Of a stretch of 64,000 bases of DNA, positions 21,861-33,403 are shown piece by piece. The translations under genes and the position numbers were made by a program. How positions within the stretch are numbered: position 1 is the stretch's first letter; the number at the start of each line of letters is the position of its first letter. Below the pieces are notes generated by a model. It saw nothing but the letters and a program-made list of their open reading frames with translations. It was not told the DNA's origin and searched no databases. This DNA comes from Ascaphus truei (lineage: Eukaryota > Chordata > Amphibia > Anura > Ascaphidae): assembly GCA_036426205.1 (NCBI GenBank), contig WSYH01000085.1, positions 248,001 through 312,000 on the forward strand, given 5' to 3'.

Positions 21861-22915
21861 TTAAAAATGACAAGTCCATCATAATCAAAAATGCAGATAA
21901 AGGGGGGGCTATTATAGTTCAATCCGCAGCTAAATACAGGAATGAAGCCATTAGATTATTAAGTGACAACATCTTTTATACAAGATTGAGAGCAGACCCC
22001 ACTAAGAGATTTCTTGCAGAACTAGAAACACTTTTGGAACTTGGTGATATTTTACAGGTCCTAAGTAACAGAGAAAGAAAATATCTCATGTGTGAATTTC
22101 CCATCGTACCGGTTTTTCACCATCTCCCAAAGATCCACAAGTCAATGGAGAACCCTCCGGGGCGACCCATTGTCTCTAGTATTGGATCTTTGGGAGATGG
22201 TGTTTCCCGATATGTGGATCACTTTCTACAGCCCATCGTACAACACTTACCATCTTTCATACGAGATATGACTGCACTACTCATTGACTTGAAGAACGTT
22301 GTCTGGAAGGAGAGCTACAGGTGGGTCACCATGGATGTCACATCATTATACACAATAATAGCACATGAACATGGCCTTAAAGCAATATACCACTATTTAC
22401 AATTATCTTCACTGTCCACCGCACAAATCACTTTCATTAATGATTCTATTTTGTTTTTACTTACACATAATTATTTTCTTTTTGATTCACTTTTTTATCT
22501 TCAAACACAAGGCACAGCAATGGGGACTTCCTTTGCCCCCTCCTATGCCAATCTTTTTATGGGTCTATGGGAATCTGTTCACATTTTTGGTAGCACTAAC
22601 ATTTTTCGTTCTAACATTATTTTCTATAAATGCTACATTGACGACTTGATTTTCATTTGGGATGGTGACCTACACACCCTGCACACCTTTATTGACACTC
22701 TAAACACTAATGATATTAATCTTAATTTCACATTTAACACTGATCCACATAGTATCAATTACTTAGATGTGACACTCCATGGTGACCCAGACTCTGCAAT
22801 ATCAACTGACATATTCACGAAACCCCATTCAAGGAATTCATACTTATATGCAAAAAACAGACATCCCAGATCCATGATCCGTGGGATTCCAAAGGGGCAA
22901 TTTTTGCGTTATTAA
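21861..22915 (+). pseudogene. Penelope-like reverse transcriptase domain
   Basis: RT of PLE type, the enzyme that copies element RNA at the target. Visible blocks are NADKGGAIIV, FHHLPKIHKS and PPGRPIVSSIGS, VTMDVTSLYTII (first catalytic Asp), QTQGTAMGTSFAPSYANL, YIDDLIFIW (catalytic YIDD at about 22635) and INYLDVTL. The N-terminus is missing because the element is 5' truncated just before KNDKSIII. The frame is open for about 350 codons and ends at TAA 22913, where a relative would read on, so this is a premature stop. A frameshift follows within 80 bp. Confidence 0.9.
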
Positions 22916-23748
22916 AGATTATGCTCGGACCATGACAATTTTCTCCAACATTCACAAAATTTACAGACAGAGGGTACTCTAAGAAAGATATAGATGAGGC
23001 CTTTACTTTTGCTGAATGTTCTGATAGGACAATGTTGATAAAAGGCAACAAAAATCAAACAAAGAAAAAAAACAAATATCAAGATAATTCTTTATTTATC
23101 ACTAAGTACAGCAGACAGGCATCTCAGATTAAATACATTGTATCCAAGCATTGGAAAATATTGAAACTAGATCCTGATTTGGAACCATTTACTCAAAGTC
23201 CAAGATTTGCATTTAGGAGTGCCAATACTTTGGCCACATCCCTCTCCAAAAGTCTTTATCAGTCACAACCTCAATCCAGAGTTAGAAATATACCTAAGGG
23301 TTTTTTTAAATGCGGCTTTTGTAAATGCTGCCAATATGCATTACCTACCAAAAAAGTTCAAACTGCCTCTACTAATACCAAATTTAGAATTTCAACATTT
23401 ATAAACTGTCACACAAGCTATGTTGTATATGAGATTCTATGTGGTTGCAATGCTAAATATGTGGGCAGGACCATCCGCCCACTACACAAAAGAATAGCTG
23501 AACATATCAGATTGATTAACAAAAAGGATATTTTACATCCGGTATCCAAACATTTCACATTATGCTCATCTGGCGGTTTAAAGAATTTTAGATTTTTTGG
23601 CATTGTACATATCCCCACACATGTTAGAGGTGGGGAGAGATTGAACAGGTTAAATAAAATGGAGATGCAAAGGATCTTTTCTCTAAATACTCTCCAGCCA
23701 CATGGTCTTAATGTTGACTGGGAACTGCAACATTTTCTCCATCACTAA
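22916..23748 (+). pseudogene. PLE linker and GIY-YIG endonuclease domain
   Basis: After the stop and one frameshift, the linker continues (KDIDEAFTFAECS) into the ORF from 23032. A Cys cluster FKCGFCKCCQYA (about 23310) precedes the GIY-YIG nuclease. The latter has SYVVYEILCGCNAKYVGRT, HKRIAEHI and HPVSKHF, with the C-terminal RLNKMEMQRIFSLNTLQPHGLN typical of the family. The nuclease nicks the target to prime reverse transcription. The catalytic Arg (GRT..) and the downstream Glu (AEH) are present, so this part may be relatively intact. Confidence 0.9.
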
Positions 23749-24207
23749 TACATCTATCCAGTTCTCATTGATCATCATGTCCTATTACATATCTCCTTCC
23801 CCCCCTCCCCTTCCCCTTCCCCTTCCCCCCCTGTCATTCATTCACTCCCCATTATAGAACACTATTTATTGTCTATATTAATATGTATGTTGTTGCTACT
23901 GATTACTTATCCTCTATAAGAATGTCCAGTTCTTATTACTTTTTTTTTATCTAATTACTGTATCAGACATATGTATATATATCTATTTAGATTTGACATC
24001 TCATTCATTGCCAGGAAAATACAATTGTAGAGTCATTGATACATCAATTTGTTTTCTTATATGCTGTATTATACCCCTTGGCATTGTTTTAAAATGTTTT
24101 TAATGTGGCTGTCACATAGCAATTATGAGGATTATCCACCTCACCTGATGTATACCTGGTGCAGGTGTTTTGTGTTGATTCTGCCTATATCTATGTTCCT
24201 CCCATAA

Positions 24208-24266
24208 CTGATGGATCACTCTTTGACAAAGGCCTGAGGGCTGAAACGCGTCAGAGGATCCATCAG
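24208..24266 (+). ncRNA. Decayed hammerhead ribozyme-like hairpin in PLE tail
   Basis: Stem I pairs 24208-24222 with 24253-24266 (14 bp, one bulge). Inside it are TTGACAA (24223-24229), a 4-bp stem II GGCC/GGCT with loop TGAG, GAAA (24243-24246), CGCG and the TC cleavage position. The hammerhead core needs CTGANGA; here C and the second G are changed to T and A, both consistent with C-to-T or CpG decay. Likely inactive. Confidence 0.6.
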
Positions 24267-24964
24267 CTGCACATGTCTGTTCAATAAACTTTTTTTAGTC
24301 ACCACCTTCGTTTAGCCCTGTTTACTCCACGGCTGTGCTCGCTCTGCTTCCTGCTGCTGCTGGAGGAGTTTCCATCTTGTGTGCTCAACCCAGAATCCCG
24401 GTATTAATGTCTTGGTAAGATCTATTCTACCGTGACTCCCCCCCCCCCCGCAATGTGAGTGGCTCAGCGCAGAGCCAGAACCGCTCCTGACTTTGCGGGA
24501 GACGCAATTTTAGGTGTGACTCACTGTTAGCTCTCCCAGATGAGGAAGCCTTCATTTTGATCACAGTTCCGTTAACTACACTATAACTCTTTGCGAATAT
24601 AAGGGGGTAGCCTTCTGGTGGGGCATTTGGAGCTTGTAAAGTCTAAGGGACAGGTGCTAGGCACATTTTCTGATCCACCGTCAGCAGTATGGTACTCCAA
24701 TGACCAGTTGTGTCATACTCTCGTCCGATCACCCACAATTTGTCTACGCTCAGGAGATCCTTTTCGGGAATTTCAGATTGCCCTCCTCTTCACTAGAGTG
24801 GGAACGTTCACTACTGCTACCATGTGACTGGGCAGTTCTTTAACTCTGACGGCCTAGGCATGGACCTCGTGGCCTTTGGGTAGTAACATAGTGGGGAATT
24901 AAATTGAACAAATTTGATTACTGAATAGGGCACCCCAGGTCTGAATCTCAGCAGCACCTCCAAA

Positions 24965-26286
24965 TGTAACACACTTCCCCCTCCCCCCTCCCCACAATCG
25001 CAGATAAGTACCATATAAGGAAATCTACATGTATTACCAGGTGTGGTACAATACCTGTCAGGCTCACAGGAGGCCTGAGCCTCCGCTGATGGGAACCCGG
25101 AGTGTATTCTGGAACATACTTATTGCACCTCCACCTGTGCAGGATTCTTGAGTGTAGAATAACCCCTGACTCAGGACCCACATACAGTAACCACATACAC
25201 CAGAGAATATATAAACAGTTTACTATTTGCAGATAGAACAATATAACACAACAATAACATCAGTAGTGTCACCCTGTAACACTAGGCCTCACAGGGCCAT
25301 CACCCCACACCATATACCCAAGAGTCCCAAGAGTCCCCACCCACCCAAGTGTGAGACAGAGCTGCCCACTAAGTTGAGATGAAGTTGGTGCACTTGATGT
25401 ATGATGAAGGTACCTGCTGGGTGTGTTCACACCCGGGCGCGTAGAGAAACTGTACTTGGGATCCCATGCTCCAACAGGAGGATCCCACGTTGTGATCCGC
25501 CTCTGCAATTGATGGCTCCCGCTTTGAGTGATCCATCTTGCGAATGTCTCTTATCTCTGCTAGCCTGCAGAGTGTGATCCAGTCTTTATCACCAATACCA
25601 ATATACCAGTATATGCTTCCTGGCTATAACCCTCACTTATGTTGTCTCTACAGGACCCTGTCCCTATCCTAGGGGGGAGTCCCTGTAGCAGCCACAAGCT
25701 GAGGGTGAGTTGGAGTATAGCTGGGGCCTGAGGGGGTATCTTGCCTAGTACAGGGGTCACCTGCTCCCTGTACATACAACCTACCCTCTCTGCATCCCAG
25801 CTCGAACTGACTAGCAAGCCCTCAGCACGCCCAATTGTATCTTTCCCTCTAGGGAAGCTCTGCATGCAATTGGCTGCTGAGGATCACTTGCATGGCAGCC
25901 ACAGTGGCTGCTGGGTCTTGTAGTCCCCTCTGGAGCTCTTTGGGGACATTGGGGGAGTGAGCGCGATCACAACTGCACATGCGCAACTCTATAATGGCCG
26001 CCGTTGTTCTCCTAGCTCTCAATGGCTCAGGCTCTACCTGTAATGGCCACTGCTGATGCGTCTGCGCATGCGGGTTTCTGCACACCAACCCTAACATGGC
26101 CGCCGGACACCTTTGTGCATTCGCAAACCTTCGCGCATGCGTAAGTACATCAAACATGGCGGCGCCCTGTCGCTGATACCACCGGGAGCCCCCGGTGACG
26201 CACTCGCCTCCGCATCTGCCCCCACCGTAATGAGGGTAAGTGAGGGGGAAACGGAGGACCGGGGAGCCAAAGGGGACCTGGCTACA
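24965..26286. repeat. Dispersed direct repeat, copy B
   Basis: Same orientation and ends as copy A (TGTAACACAC to GGCTACA) with an extra about 200 bp near 25690-25930. Together with copy A it encloses 3.4 kb, 2.5 kb of which is the PLE. They may be the two LTRs of one depleted element or two solo LTRs. Contains ACATGGCGGCGCC (26152), a YY1-like word. Confidence 0.6.
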
Positions 26287-27034
26287 TATCTAACATGTCT
26301 AATATTTCTTCATAGACTAGGAGTATTTGTCATATGTGTATTATATTAACCCAGCATTTCGCAAACTGGGGGGGCCAAGATTATTTTGGGGTGGCGTGGG
26401 CGGTTGCAGAGGGCCCACGCTCTTCCCCAAGGCATTTTAATTAAATGCCTGGGACGGCATGAGGCTTCTGCAACCTTTACTTACCGAAGTTCAGCCGGGT
26501 TCAGGATACGTGACCATGGCAACGCGGTGTCAAATGACACCGTGGGGTCATGTGACGTCACGGTTGCCATGGTAATGTGATGTCATATGACGTCGCATGA
26601 GTTAAGGGAGGGGGCACACCGACAGAGAAGAGCAGGCAGGGGTATTAACCTACTGATCGGAGTAGAAGGTTTACTACCAAACACACCTTGCTTGGTATAT
26701 CTTTGCACCAATTATATTATCTAATTGATAGACCTATATTAAGGTGCTATCATGGTATACTATAGCAGCCATCATGGGGATTTTAAAGCACTGTAAATAG
26801 TTTTCAGTTACATCACTTACACATTATTAAAGTATCTTAGTATTTTTTCTAGTGGGAGACAATAAATTCCCTCTATAAAGCTTGGTATTTTTATATTCTT
26901 TATACATTTCGGAATGCCTCCTTAAAGTAGTGTGAATATTCAGATTCTTATGACTATTGTGTAAGTAATACATCTAGCACGCTCTGTCCATGAGTGCAAC
27001 ACAATGGTTCTTGTGTAGGATTTCTTTTTCACAC
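26287..27034. other. Intergenic DNA without recognised gene
   Basis: 26340-26620 contains inverted words GTGACCATGGCAACG and CGTTGCCATGGTAATG, and repeated TGATGTCA/TGACGTCA-like sites. The rest is AT-rich. I see no coding region or RNA gene. Confidence 0.5.
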
Positions 27035-27520
27035 TAAGGGGCCTATGAAGAGAGCAGCGAATTTTAAAATTGGCGAATTTATTAAAAAGTAGCTTTTTTG
27101 GAGAGTTTTAATCTCCATATGCAGAAAAGTGCGAATTCTGCTATGTTTAACATGGATGCGTGTGGCGAGTTTAAATTGGCGAGATGCGCGCTTCAGAAAT
27201 GTGTTAAAACAAATTCGCGCCTTTTTTTTTCCCTTTGCAATGGCCGCGAGCGGCAGTTTTTTTTGGCGAGGCAAAACGGAGACAATCGCGCCATTTTATT
27301 GGCGCGAACAGCCGCTAGATGCCGTTCGCGCCTCTCTGCATACGGATATTTTTAAAACTGGCGAGATTGAGGTTCTCGCCAGCCGCGAGGCGAGTTTTAC
27401 AAATAGAAAAGAAAAATTGGCGCGTTTTTCGGAACTCGCCATTTTCTGCTGCTTTCTGCGCGATTTTCTCCAAAAAATGGCGAATTTCGAAATAGCGCTG
27501 CTCTCTGCATAGGCCCCTTA
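27035..27520. mobile_element. Palindromic MITE with GGGGCCTATG ends
   Basis: 486-bp element with ends TAAGGGGCCTATG and CATAGGCCCCTTA and long imperfect arms rich in GGCGAG/CTCGCC and GCGCG words. It shares the general GGGG(C)CTATGCA..GCAGCG end design with the fragments at 10502 and 20120. Confidence 0.75.
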
Positions 27521-27747
27521 ATGTTGTTGGTTCATGTATTACTGTATATATCCTCTGCACCGGACATATGAGAGTTAATATTTCTCCTTGACACAGCAAT
27601 TTTGGCTGAGCGGATAATCAAAAGACAGTAGTTTAATAATCCCTTTAGGAACAAAAAGCCTGTGTCCCTGCATACCAGTTTTAAGGTTGGTTAACTGAAG
27701 GTGAGATAATCTTTCTGTTTTTAAACACTCATGTTGAGTGTAAATTC

Positions 27748-28060
27748 CTGTTAGCCACTTCACACCTAGTTTAGCACAAAGCACTAAGCATAAACACTCA
27801 GGGAAAATTTAGAGGGTTGAACTATATTAATGTATTGTTTCAAGTTTCAATTATATATATAGATAGATATACTATATATATATATAATATATTATATATA
27901 TAGATATCTATATCTATATATATTATAGATATCCAATATTTAGTTGGACTGTTTACTGAAACTTGAAACAATACATTAATATAGTTCAACCCTCTAAATT
28001 TCCCCTGAGTGTCTATGCTTAGTGCTTTGTGCTAAACTAGGTGTGAAGTGGCTAACACTT
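27748..28060. repeat. Long inverted repeat with AT loop
   Basis: The left arm 27748-27860 and right arm 27955-28060 are near-perfect reverse complements (for example TAGAGGGTTGAACTATATTA and its complement), separated by about 95 bp of AT repeats. A diverged single-arm relative lies at 34290-34350, on the other side of the gypsy element. Confidence 0.85.
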
Positions 28061-28304
28061 ATAGTGTATAGATATATATAGAGTTTATCTGTGTATCCAT
28101 TCACTTAGAATGTTTTTATTGAAAGGGCTGTAGTTATGTATAATAATGATTTCAATATAGATATTATATAAAAAAACGATATACATATTATCCATTCGAT
28201 TGTAATGTTGTTGTGTCAGAGAAGCTTCCATATTGTAGTAAACACAGTGCACAGTCCCACATCACTGCAATTACTGTGTTTATATTTAAATGTAGTTAAG
28301 TATA

Positions 28305-29124
28305 TGTTAGGAATGTGAGCACACAGTGCCTCAGGCGGAGCTCACGGCTCTCTCCTTACACTGCTCAGGCCCTTCCACTACAACCACGCAAGCCCCCTTC
28401 AGCTTCATCACTTACCCCTCGGCATGGTGGGATGCTCCACGAGGTTCTTCCTCCATGCTCTGCACCGCAGCCGTCGGCACGGAATCGCCGCCCCGCACGC
28501 ACGTGCGCACCCCACGTTGCTTCCTCTCATGCAAACGTCAGACTTACAGTGCACACACAAAAGCCCTTGAACTTATCCCCACTCAGGCTCCACCCCCAAA
28601 CACCGCACGGTTACAATCTGGCTCTTGCTGAGTGTCACCTGAGCTCTAAGAACAGCAGCCAATGCACTGAAGCTCCCTGGGCTCCTCCAGGCACGTCCCC
28701 TCTCCTGGTTGGCTTTTCCAACTTTATATACCCTCTCTGTTCTGTGCTTCCTTGCTCGTCATAGTTTTTGTATGGGTGTTTCACAGTTCTTGTTCTTTGT
28801 TTCTCTCAGTTTTGACGTGGCTTGGCAGACTACCCCCTTTGGCTCTCGACTTCGGATTGTTCCTGTTTACGTTCTGGCTCCCTTCGACCACGGCACTCAT
28901 CTCGATCCCTCCATACGTCTCCTACCCCTGATCTCGGCAACGGCAATGACCATTCTTCTGGGAAAATGGTACCGGCAAATTTTCACGCAATACACCCCAT
29001 CTGGTCTGGCACCATCTAATACACAACAACCCGGACACGTCCCTCGCTCTGTCGGTGTGTGTATTCATAACTGCCACCTCAGTTCTAGGGACAGGTCTGG
29101 TCTGTGGGCTACTCCGGCATAACA
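28305..29124 (+). repeat. 5' LTR of chromodomain gypsy
   Basis: 820-bp LTR from TGTTAGG to CATAACA. The TATA box is TTTATATA at 28723-28730. CTCGTCATAG at 28755-28764 lies at the expected transcription start and can pair with the bases just after the LTR. Confidence 0.93.
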
Positions 29125-29134
29125 TTATGATGAG
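29125..29134 (+). promoter_or_regulatory. Putative self-priming primer-binding site (chromodomain gypsy)
   Basis: TTATGATGAG directly follows the 5' LTR. It pairs over all ten positions (two G.U wobbles) with CTCGTCATAG at the predicted 5' end of the transcript (28755-28764). There is no tRNA-type TGG start. It overlaps the gag start codon region (ATGATG). Confidence 0.65.
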
Positions 29135-30076
29135 CCCACAAGACGCAGACCAGGCCGAACTGAGGCAAGCAATCTCTACACTGATACAGCAAAACCAGGC
29201 CATGGCCGATCAGATTGTGGCCCTAACACGCCAAATGGCCAAACTTTTGGCTCTGGTACTGGAAGCACCTGTTACTCTTTCTCCTCCACAGGCTGCAGAA
29301 CCAGTCAGACCCAACAGTCAGGACGTGAAGATACCGCCTCCCAAGCCGTACGCTGGCAACCCGCAGAGTGCAGAGGTTTCCTTAACCAGTGTGAGGTTCA
29401 ATTTGAAATGGCACCCCGTCAGTACGACACTGGCCGGAAGAAGGTAGCCTACGTGTACAACCTACTGATGGGTAGCACGCTGGCATGGGCCTCGCCAGTC
29501 TGGGAGTTGCACCCGGACCTGACACAGGACTACCTAGCCTTCAAGGGTGAGTTCCGACAAGTCTTTGATTCCCCTGCACGCCGGGAGATGGCGTCTGTTT
29601 CCCTCCTCCAGATAACTCAGGGGCGAAGATCGGTGACACAGTATGCGGTGGAATTTCGCACGCTCGTCGCCGAGACGAACTGGGGACAAGAGCCGCTCAT
29701 CTCCGTCTTCTGGCAAGGTCTCTCAGAGTCCATCAAGGACGAGCTTGCTCAGCAACCCAGGCCAGACCAATTGGAGGCGCTCATCGTCTTGGCCGTACTC
29801 ATTGATCAACGCATCCAGGTATGACGCTCGGAGCGTCAGCATGCCCGGCCACTAACCTTCCAAGCACCCTTCCCCAACTCTCCTCTGGTTCCTAGACCAC
29901 CTCCTTCACAGCAGCTGGCACTGGAGCCTCCCGAGCCAATGCAATTAGAGGTGCAACAGATCCAGAATCCACTACGACAACACCGCTACGCCGGCGGACT
30001 CTGTTTCTACTGTGGATCCCCTGAACATCTGGTCCGTGCATGCCCTTTGCGTCCGGGAAATGGGAACACTCAGTGA
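29127..30076 (+). pseudogene. Gag of sushi-type chromodomain gypsy
   Basis: Starts MMSPQDADQAELRQAIS, shifts frame at about 29400, and continues with APRQYDTGRKKVAYVYNLL, STLAWASPVWE, FRQVFDSPARRE, YAVEFRTLVAETNW and SVFWQGLSESIKDEL. A TGA at 29822 (probable CGA to TGA change) interrupts it. The nucleocapsid knuckle CFYCGSPEHLVRAC (C-X2-C-X4-H-X4-C) is preserved at about 30000-30045. This gag family is the source of vertebrate genes such as PEG10 and RTL1, by general knowledge. Confidence 0.88.
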
Positions 30077-32362
30077 GTATGGAGGGGCTCTCACTTGGTG
30101 TTATCTCTTCTCGTCCCCTCCCAAAGGAGGCACTGCCTAAGAAACTTACAATTCCTATTTCTCTCGCAGGCGCTGAGTTTCGCACATCTACTGCTGCCTT
30201 TATCGACTCCGGTGCTGGAGGAAACTTTGTAGACCTCGATTTCGCCAAACAGAACTGGATACCTTTGGTGAAGAAGGCCCAACCTATTGCCTTGGTTGGG
30301 ATTGACGGTCGTTCGCTGTCTCCAGCCGTTATCTCGCTACAGGCTGTACCTCTCCTCCTATCTACCTACTCCCACAGCGAGACCATGGTCCTTGATGCCA
30401 TCCATGCCCCAGGTATGCTGGTAACCCTCGGCCTACCTTGGTTGCAGAAGAACAACCCTCCAATTGACTGGGCCTCACCTACCCCCATCACCTGGAAACC
30501 GAGGTCAGGGAAGTCTCCCAAACACTTGGCTAACACAATGATTCAGGACTCCATTCTTCCCCCTGTGTACCACCCTTTCCGCGAGGTCTTTAACAAGGTC
30601 CGCTCAGAACAATTGCCTCCTCATCGGTCCTACGATTGCCCCATCGATTTGGTCCCAGGATACACCTTGCCCAAGTCCAAGACTTACCCATTGTCGATAC
30701 CTGAGTCTCAAGCCATGGAAGACTACATAAAGGAAAATCTTGAGAAAGGATTCCTATGGCCCTCCAGTTCCCCGGCGGGAGAAGGGTTCTTCTTCGTGAA
30801 GAAAAAGGATGGTACTCTGAGGCCATGTATTGATTACCGGGGCTTGAACGGCATCACCATCAAGAACCGCTATCCTCTCCCCTTGATCACGGAACTCTTC
30901 GATAAACTGCGTGGGGCTAAGATATTTTCCAAATTGGATCTCCGTGGGGCTTACAACTTGGTCCGCATCAGGCAGGGCGACGAGTGGAAGATGGCCTTCA
31001 ACACCCGCTGTGGGCATTATGGGTACCTCGTCATGCCTTTTGCTTTATGTAAAGCCCCGGCTGTCTTTGAGGACTTTATTAATGACGTATTTCGGGAGGG
31101 GCTCAACATCTTTGTTATTGTCTATTTAGATGACATTTTGATCTTCTCCAAGAATCTCCAGGATCACATTCGTCACACCTCGTATGTCCTCTCACGTCTA
31201 CTCAAACATCACCTGTACGCCAAACTAGAAAAGTGTACCTTCCATCAACGCTCTACCCAATTTCTCGGCTACATTATTTCGGATGAAGGCTTTTTGATGG
31301 ATCCAGGTAAACTCCAGGCAGTTACGGAATGGCCCAGACCAGAAACTCTCAAGGCTATCCAGCGCTTTTTAGGATTTGCGAACTACTATCGGAAGTTCAT
31401 TCTCAATTTCTCCACTCTAGTGGCCCCCATCACGGCGTTGACTAGGAAAGGGGCTGACCCTTCTGCCTGGTCTGCCAAAGCTATCTCCGCCTTCCAGGCC
31501 CTTAAAGAGGCATTTGTCACGGCACCGATCCTGCGCCACCCCAACACGGATCTTCCCTTTGTAATAGAAGTTTGACGCATCGGACTGCGGAGCAGGGGCT
31601 GTACTATCACAGAGGTACTCGCCCCAGGATAAACTTCACCCTTGTGCGTATTTCTCCAAGAAATTCTCCTCCGCCGAGAGGAATTACGACGTTGGCAACA
31701 GAGAGTTATTGGCCGTTAAAATGGCACTACAAGAGTGGAGAAATCTGTTGGAAGGGTCAAGGGAGCCATTTTCTATTTTAACGAACCACAAAAATTTACT
31801 TTATATCGAAGGAGCATGTCACCTCGGTCCTCAACAAGCTCGCTGGGCACTCTTTTTCTCTCGCTTCAACTATCACCTATCCTATATTCCGGGAACGAAG
31901 AACGTGAAGGCAGATGCATTGTCCAGACAATACTCCTCGGAAGACAGGCCTGAGGCAACTTTGGAACCTATCCTACCTCCCGAAAGAATTTTGGCTACTT
32001 CCACCTTCAAATCGCTAGACAAGATCAAAAGGGACCAGCAACAGATCCCTTCAAACACGGCGATCCCCTCTAAAAGGCTCTTCGTCTCACCCAGATTCAT
32101 TCCAGAGGTCCTAGATTGGGGACACTCTTCTAAACCCGCAGGTCACCCGGGCTTCAGAAGGACATTAGACTTAATTCGTCGGAACTTTTGGTGGCCCAGT
32201 ATGTCTAAAGACATTGCGGAATACACTCGCGCTTGTCCTGTATGCGCCAAGAACAAGAAACTTCCACAGAGACTTCAGGGACTTCTCCTCCCATTGCCAG
32301 TGCCTGCTCGTCCATGGTCCCATATCTCCATGGATTTCATAGTAGACATCCCTAGGTACTAG
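30073..32362 (+). pseudogene. Pol: protease, RT, RNase H, integrase start
   Basis: Protease has FIDSGAGGNFVD. RT has [37 protein letters not shown] and the YLDDILIF catalytic box (about 31123-31146). Its MPFALCKAPAVFE has a Leu-Cys change in the usual GL.NAP motif. RT runs open from 30040 until a one-base insertion at about 31573. RNase H follows in the next frame ([32 protein letters not shown]). The integrase zinc finger has HPGFRRT and CPVCAKNK, and the core starts HISMDFIVDIP before TAG at 32360. Confidence 0.92.
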
Positions 32363-33403
32363 GGGCTTAAACACCTTTTAGTTGTCGTAGACATGTTTTC
32401 GAAGATGGCCCACTTCACCCCCTAAGGACTGCCCCTCCTCTCCCGTCCTAGCAGACATTTTCTTGAGCATACTCTTAGGATCCTGGCATTCCGTCTTCAT
32501 TGTCTCTGACAGAGGATCCAGTTTGTCTCCAAGTTCTTGAGAACCTTCAATAAAGACTGGAATTGTCTCTTCCTTCTCCTCTGCATACCACCCCCAGGTC
32601 CAATGGACAGACAGAGAGAACTAACCAAGTCGCTGGAGAAATACCTCAGATGTTCATCTACGTTCCCAGGATGATTGGTCCAACTCTGCCGTGGGCAGGA
32701 GGAGTACGCGGTCAATTCGGCCCGAAGTGAATCCACCCGAGAATCTCCATTTTTTTGTCAATTATGGGTTTCACCCTCCCTGCCTACCCATTTCCAATCT
32801 GGCTTCTGGGGTACCGGCGGTAGACGAACAGATTTCCACTCTCCAAGACATTTGGTCCAAGGTACAAAAGTCTCTCCACAAGGCCGCCGATACTGCTAGA
32901 CTTCAGGCCAATCGCCACCATCGGCCGGCACCCAACTACAAGCCAGGGGATTTAGTATGGCTCTCGTCAAGAAACATCCGCTTGAGAGTCCCTTCCCCTA
33001 AACTGGCTCCTAAGTTTTTGGGACCCTTTCCCGTCGTGGAGCAGATTAACCCAGTGGCGTTTCGTCTTAAACTACCACCCTCCATGAGGATCCCAGACGT
33101 TTTTCATGCCTCGCTATTAAAACCTCACATTGCCAATCGTTTCTTTTCTAAACAGACCAGCAAACCAGATCCAGTCACGGTACTCAATAACGAGGAATAC
33201 GAGGTACAAGCCTTACTGGACTCCCGCATCTCCAGGGGGCAGCTTCAGTTTTTGGTCCACTGGAGGGGTTTCGGACCCGAGGAGAGGTCTTGGGTACCGC
33301 TCAAAGACATCCATGCGCCCAGCCTCCTGAAGACTTTTAGGAGGAAATTTCCGGACAAACCGTTCTTGGATCGTCCTGAGGCCGATCCTGAAGAGGGGGG
33401 TAC
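32363..33403 (+). pseudogene. Integrase remainder and chromodomain, with polypurine tract
   Basis: The catalytic core is broken by several small deletions at 32363-32690 (IVSDRGS-like and GQTERTN-like words in different frames). From 32691 the frame is open: KVQKSLHKAADTARLQ, YKPGDLVWLSSRNI, LAPKFLGPFPVVEQINP, MRIPDVFHASLLKP, then the chromodomain YEVQALLDSRISRGQ, FLVHWRGFGPEERSW and VPLKDIH (about 33196-33340). The chromodomain would target integration to modified histones in this clade. The frame runs on into the LTR. Confidence 0.9.

Larger units (their letters stand above)
21861..24371 (+). mobile_element. Penelope-like element, 5' truncated, with 15-bp target duplication
   Basis: Bounded by the 15-bp direct repeat CCATCTTGTGTGCTC (21846-21860 and 24372-24386). 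It contains RT, a linker and a GIY-YIG endonuclease in one direction, followed by a non-coding tail with a hammerhead-like hairpin (24208-24266). Orientation, domain order and the long variable duplication all fit a Penelope-like retroelement. Confidence 0.9.

Noticed and set aside
28315..29122. ORFs of 101-149 codons in the 28.3-29.1 kb and 33.4-34.2 kb LTRs
   Set aside because: Both are LTR sequence; the frames differ by indels between the two LTRs and no domain is seen.
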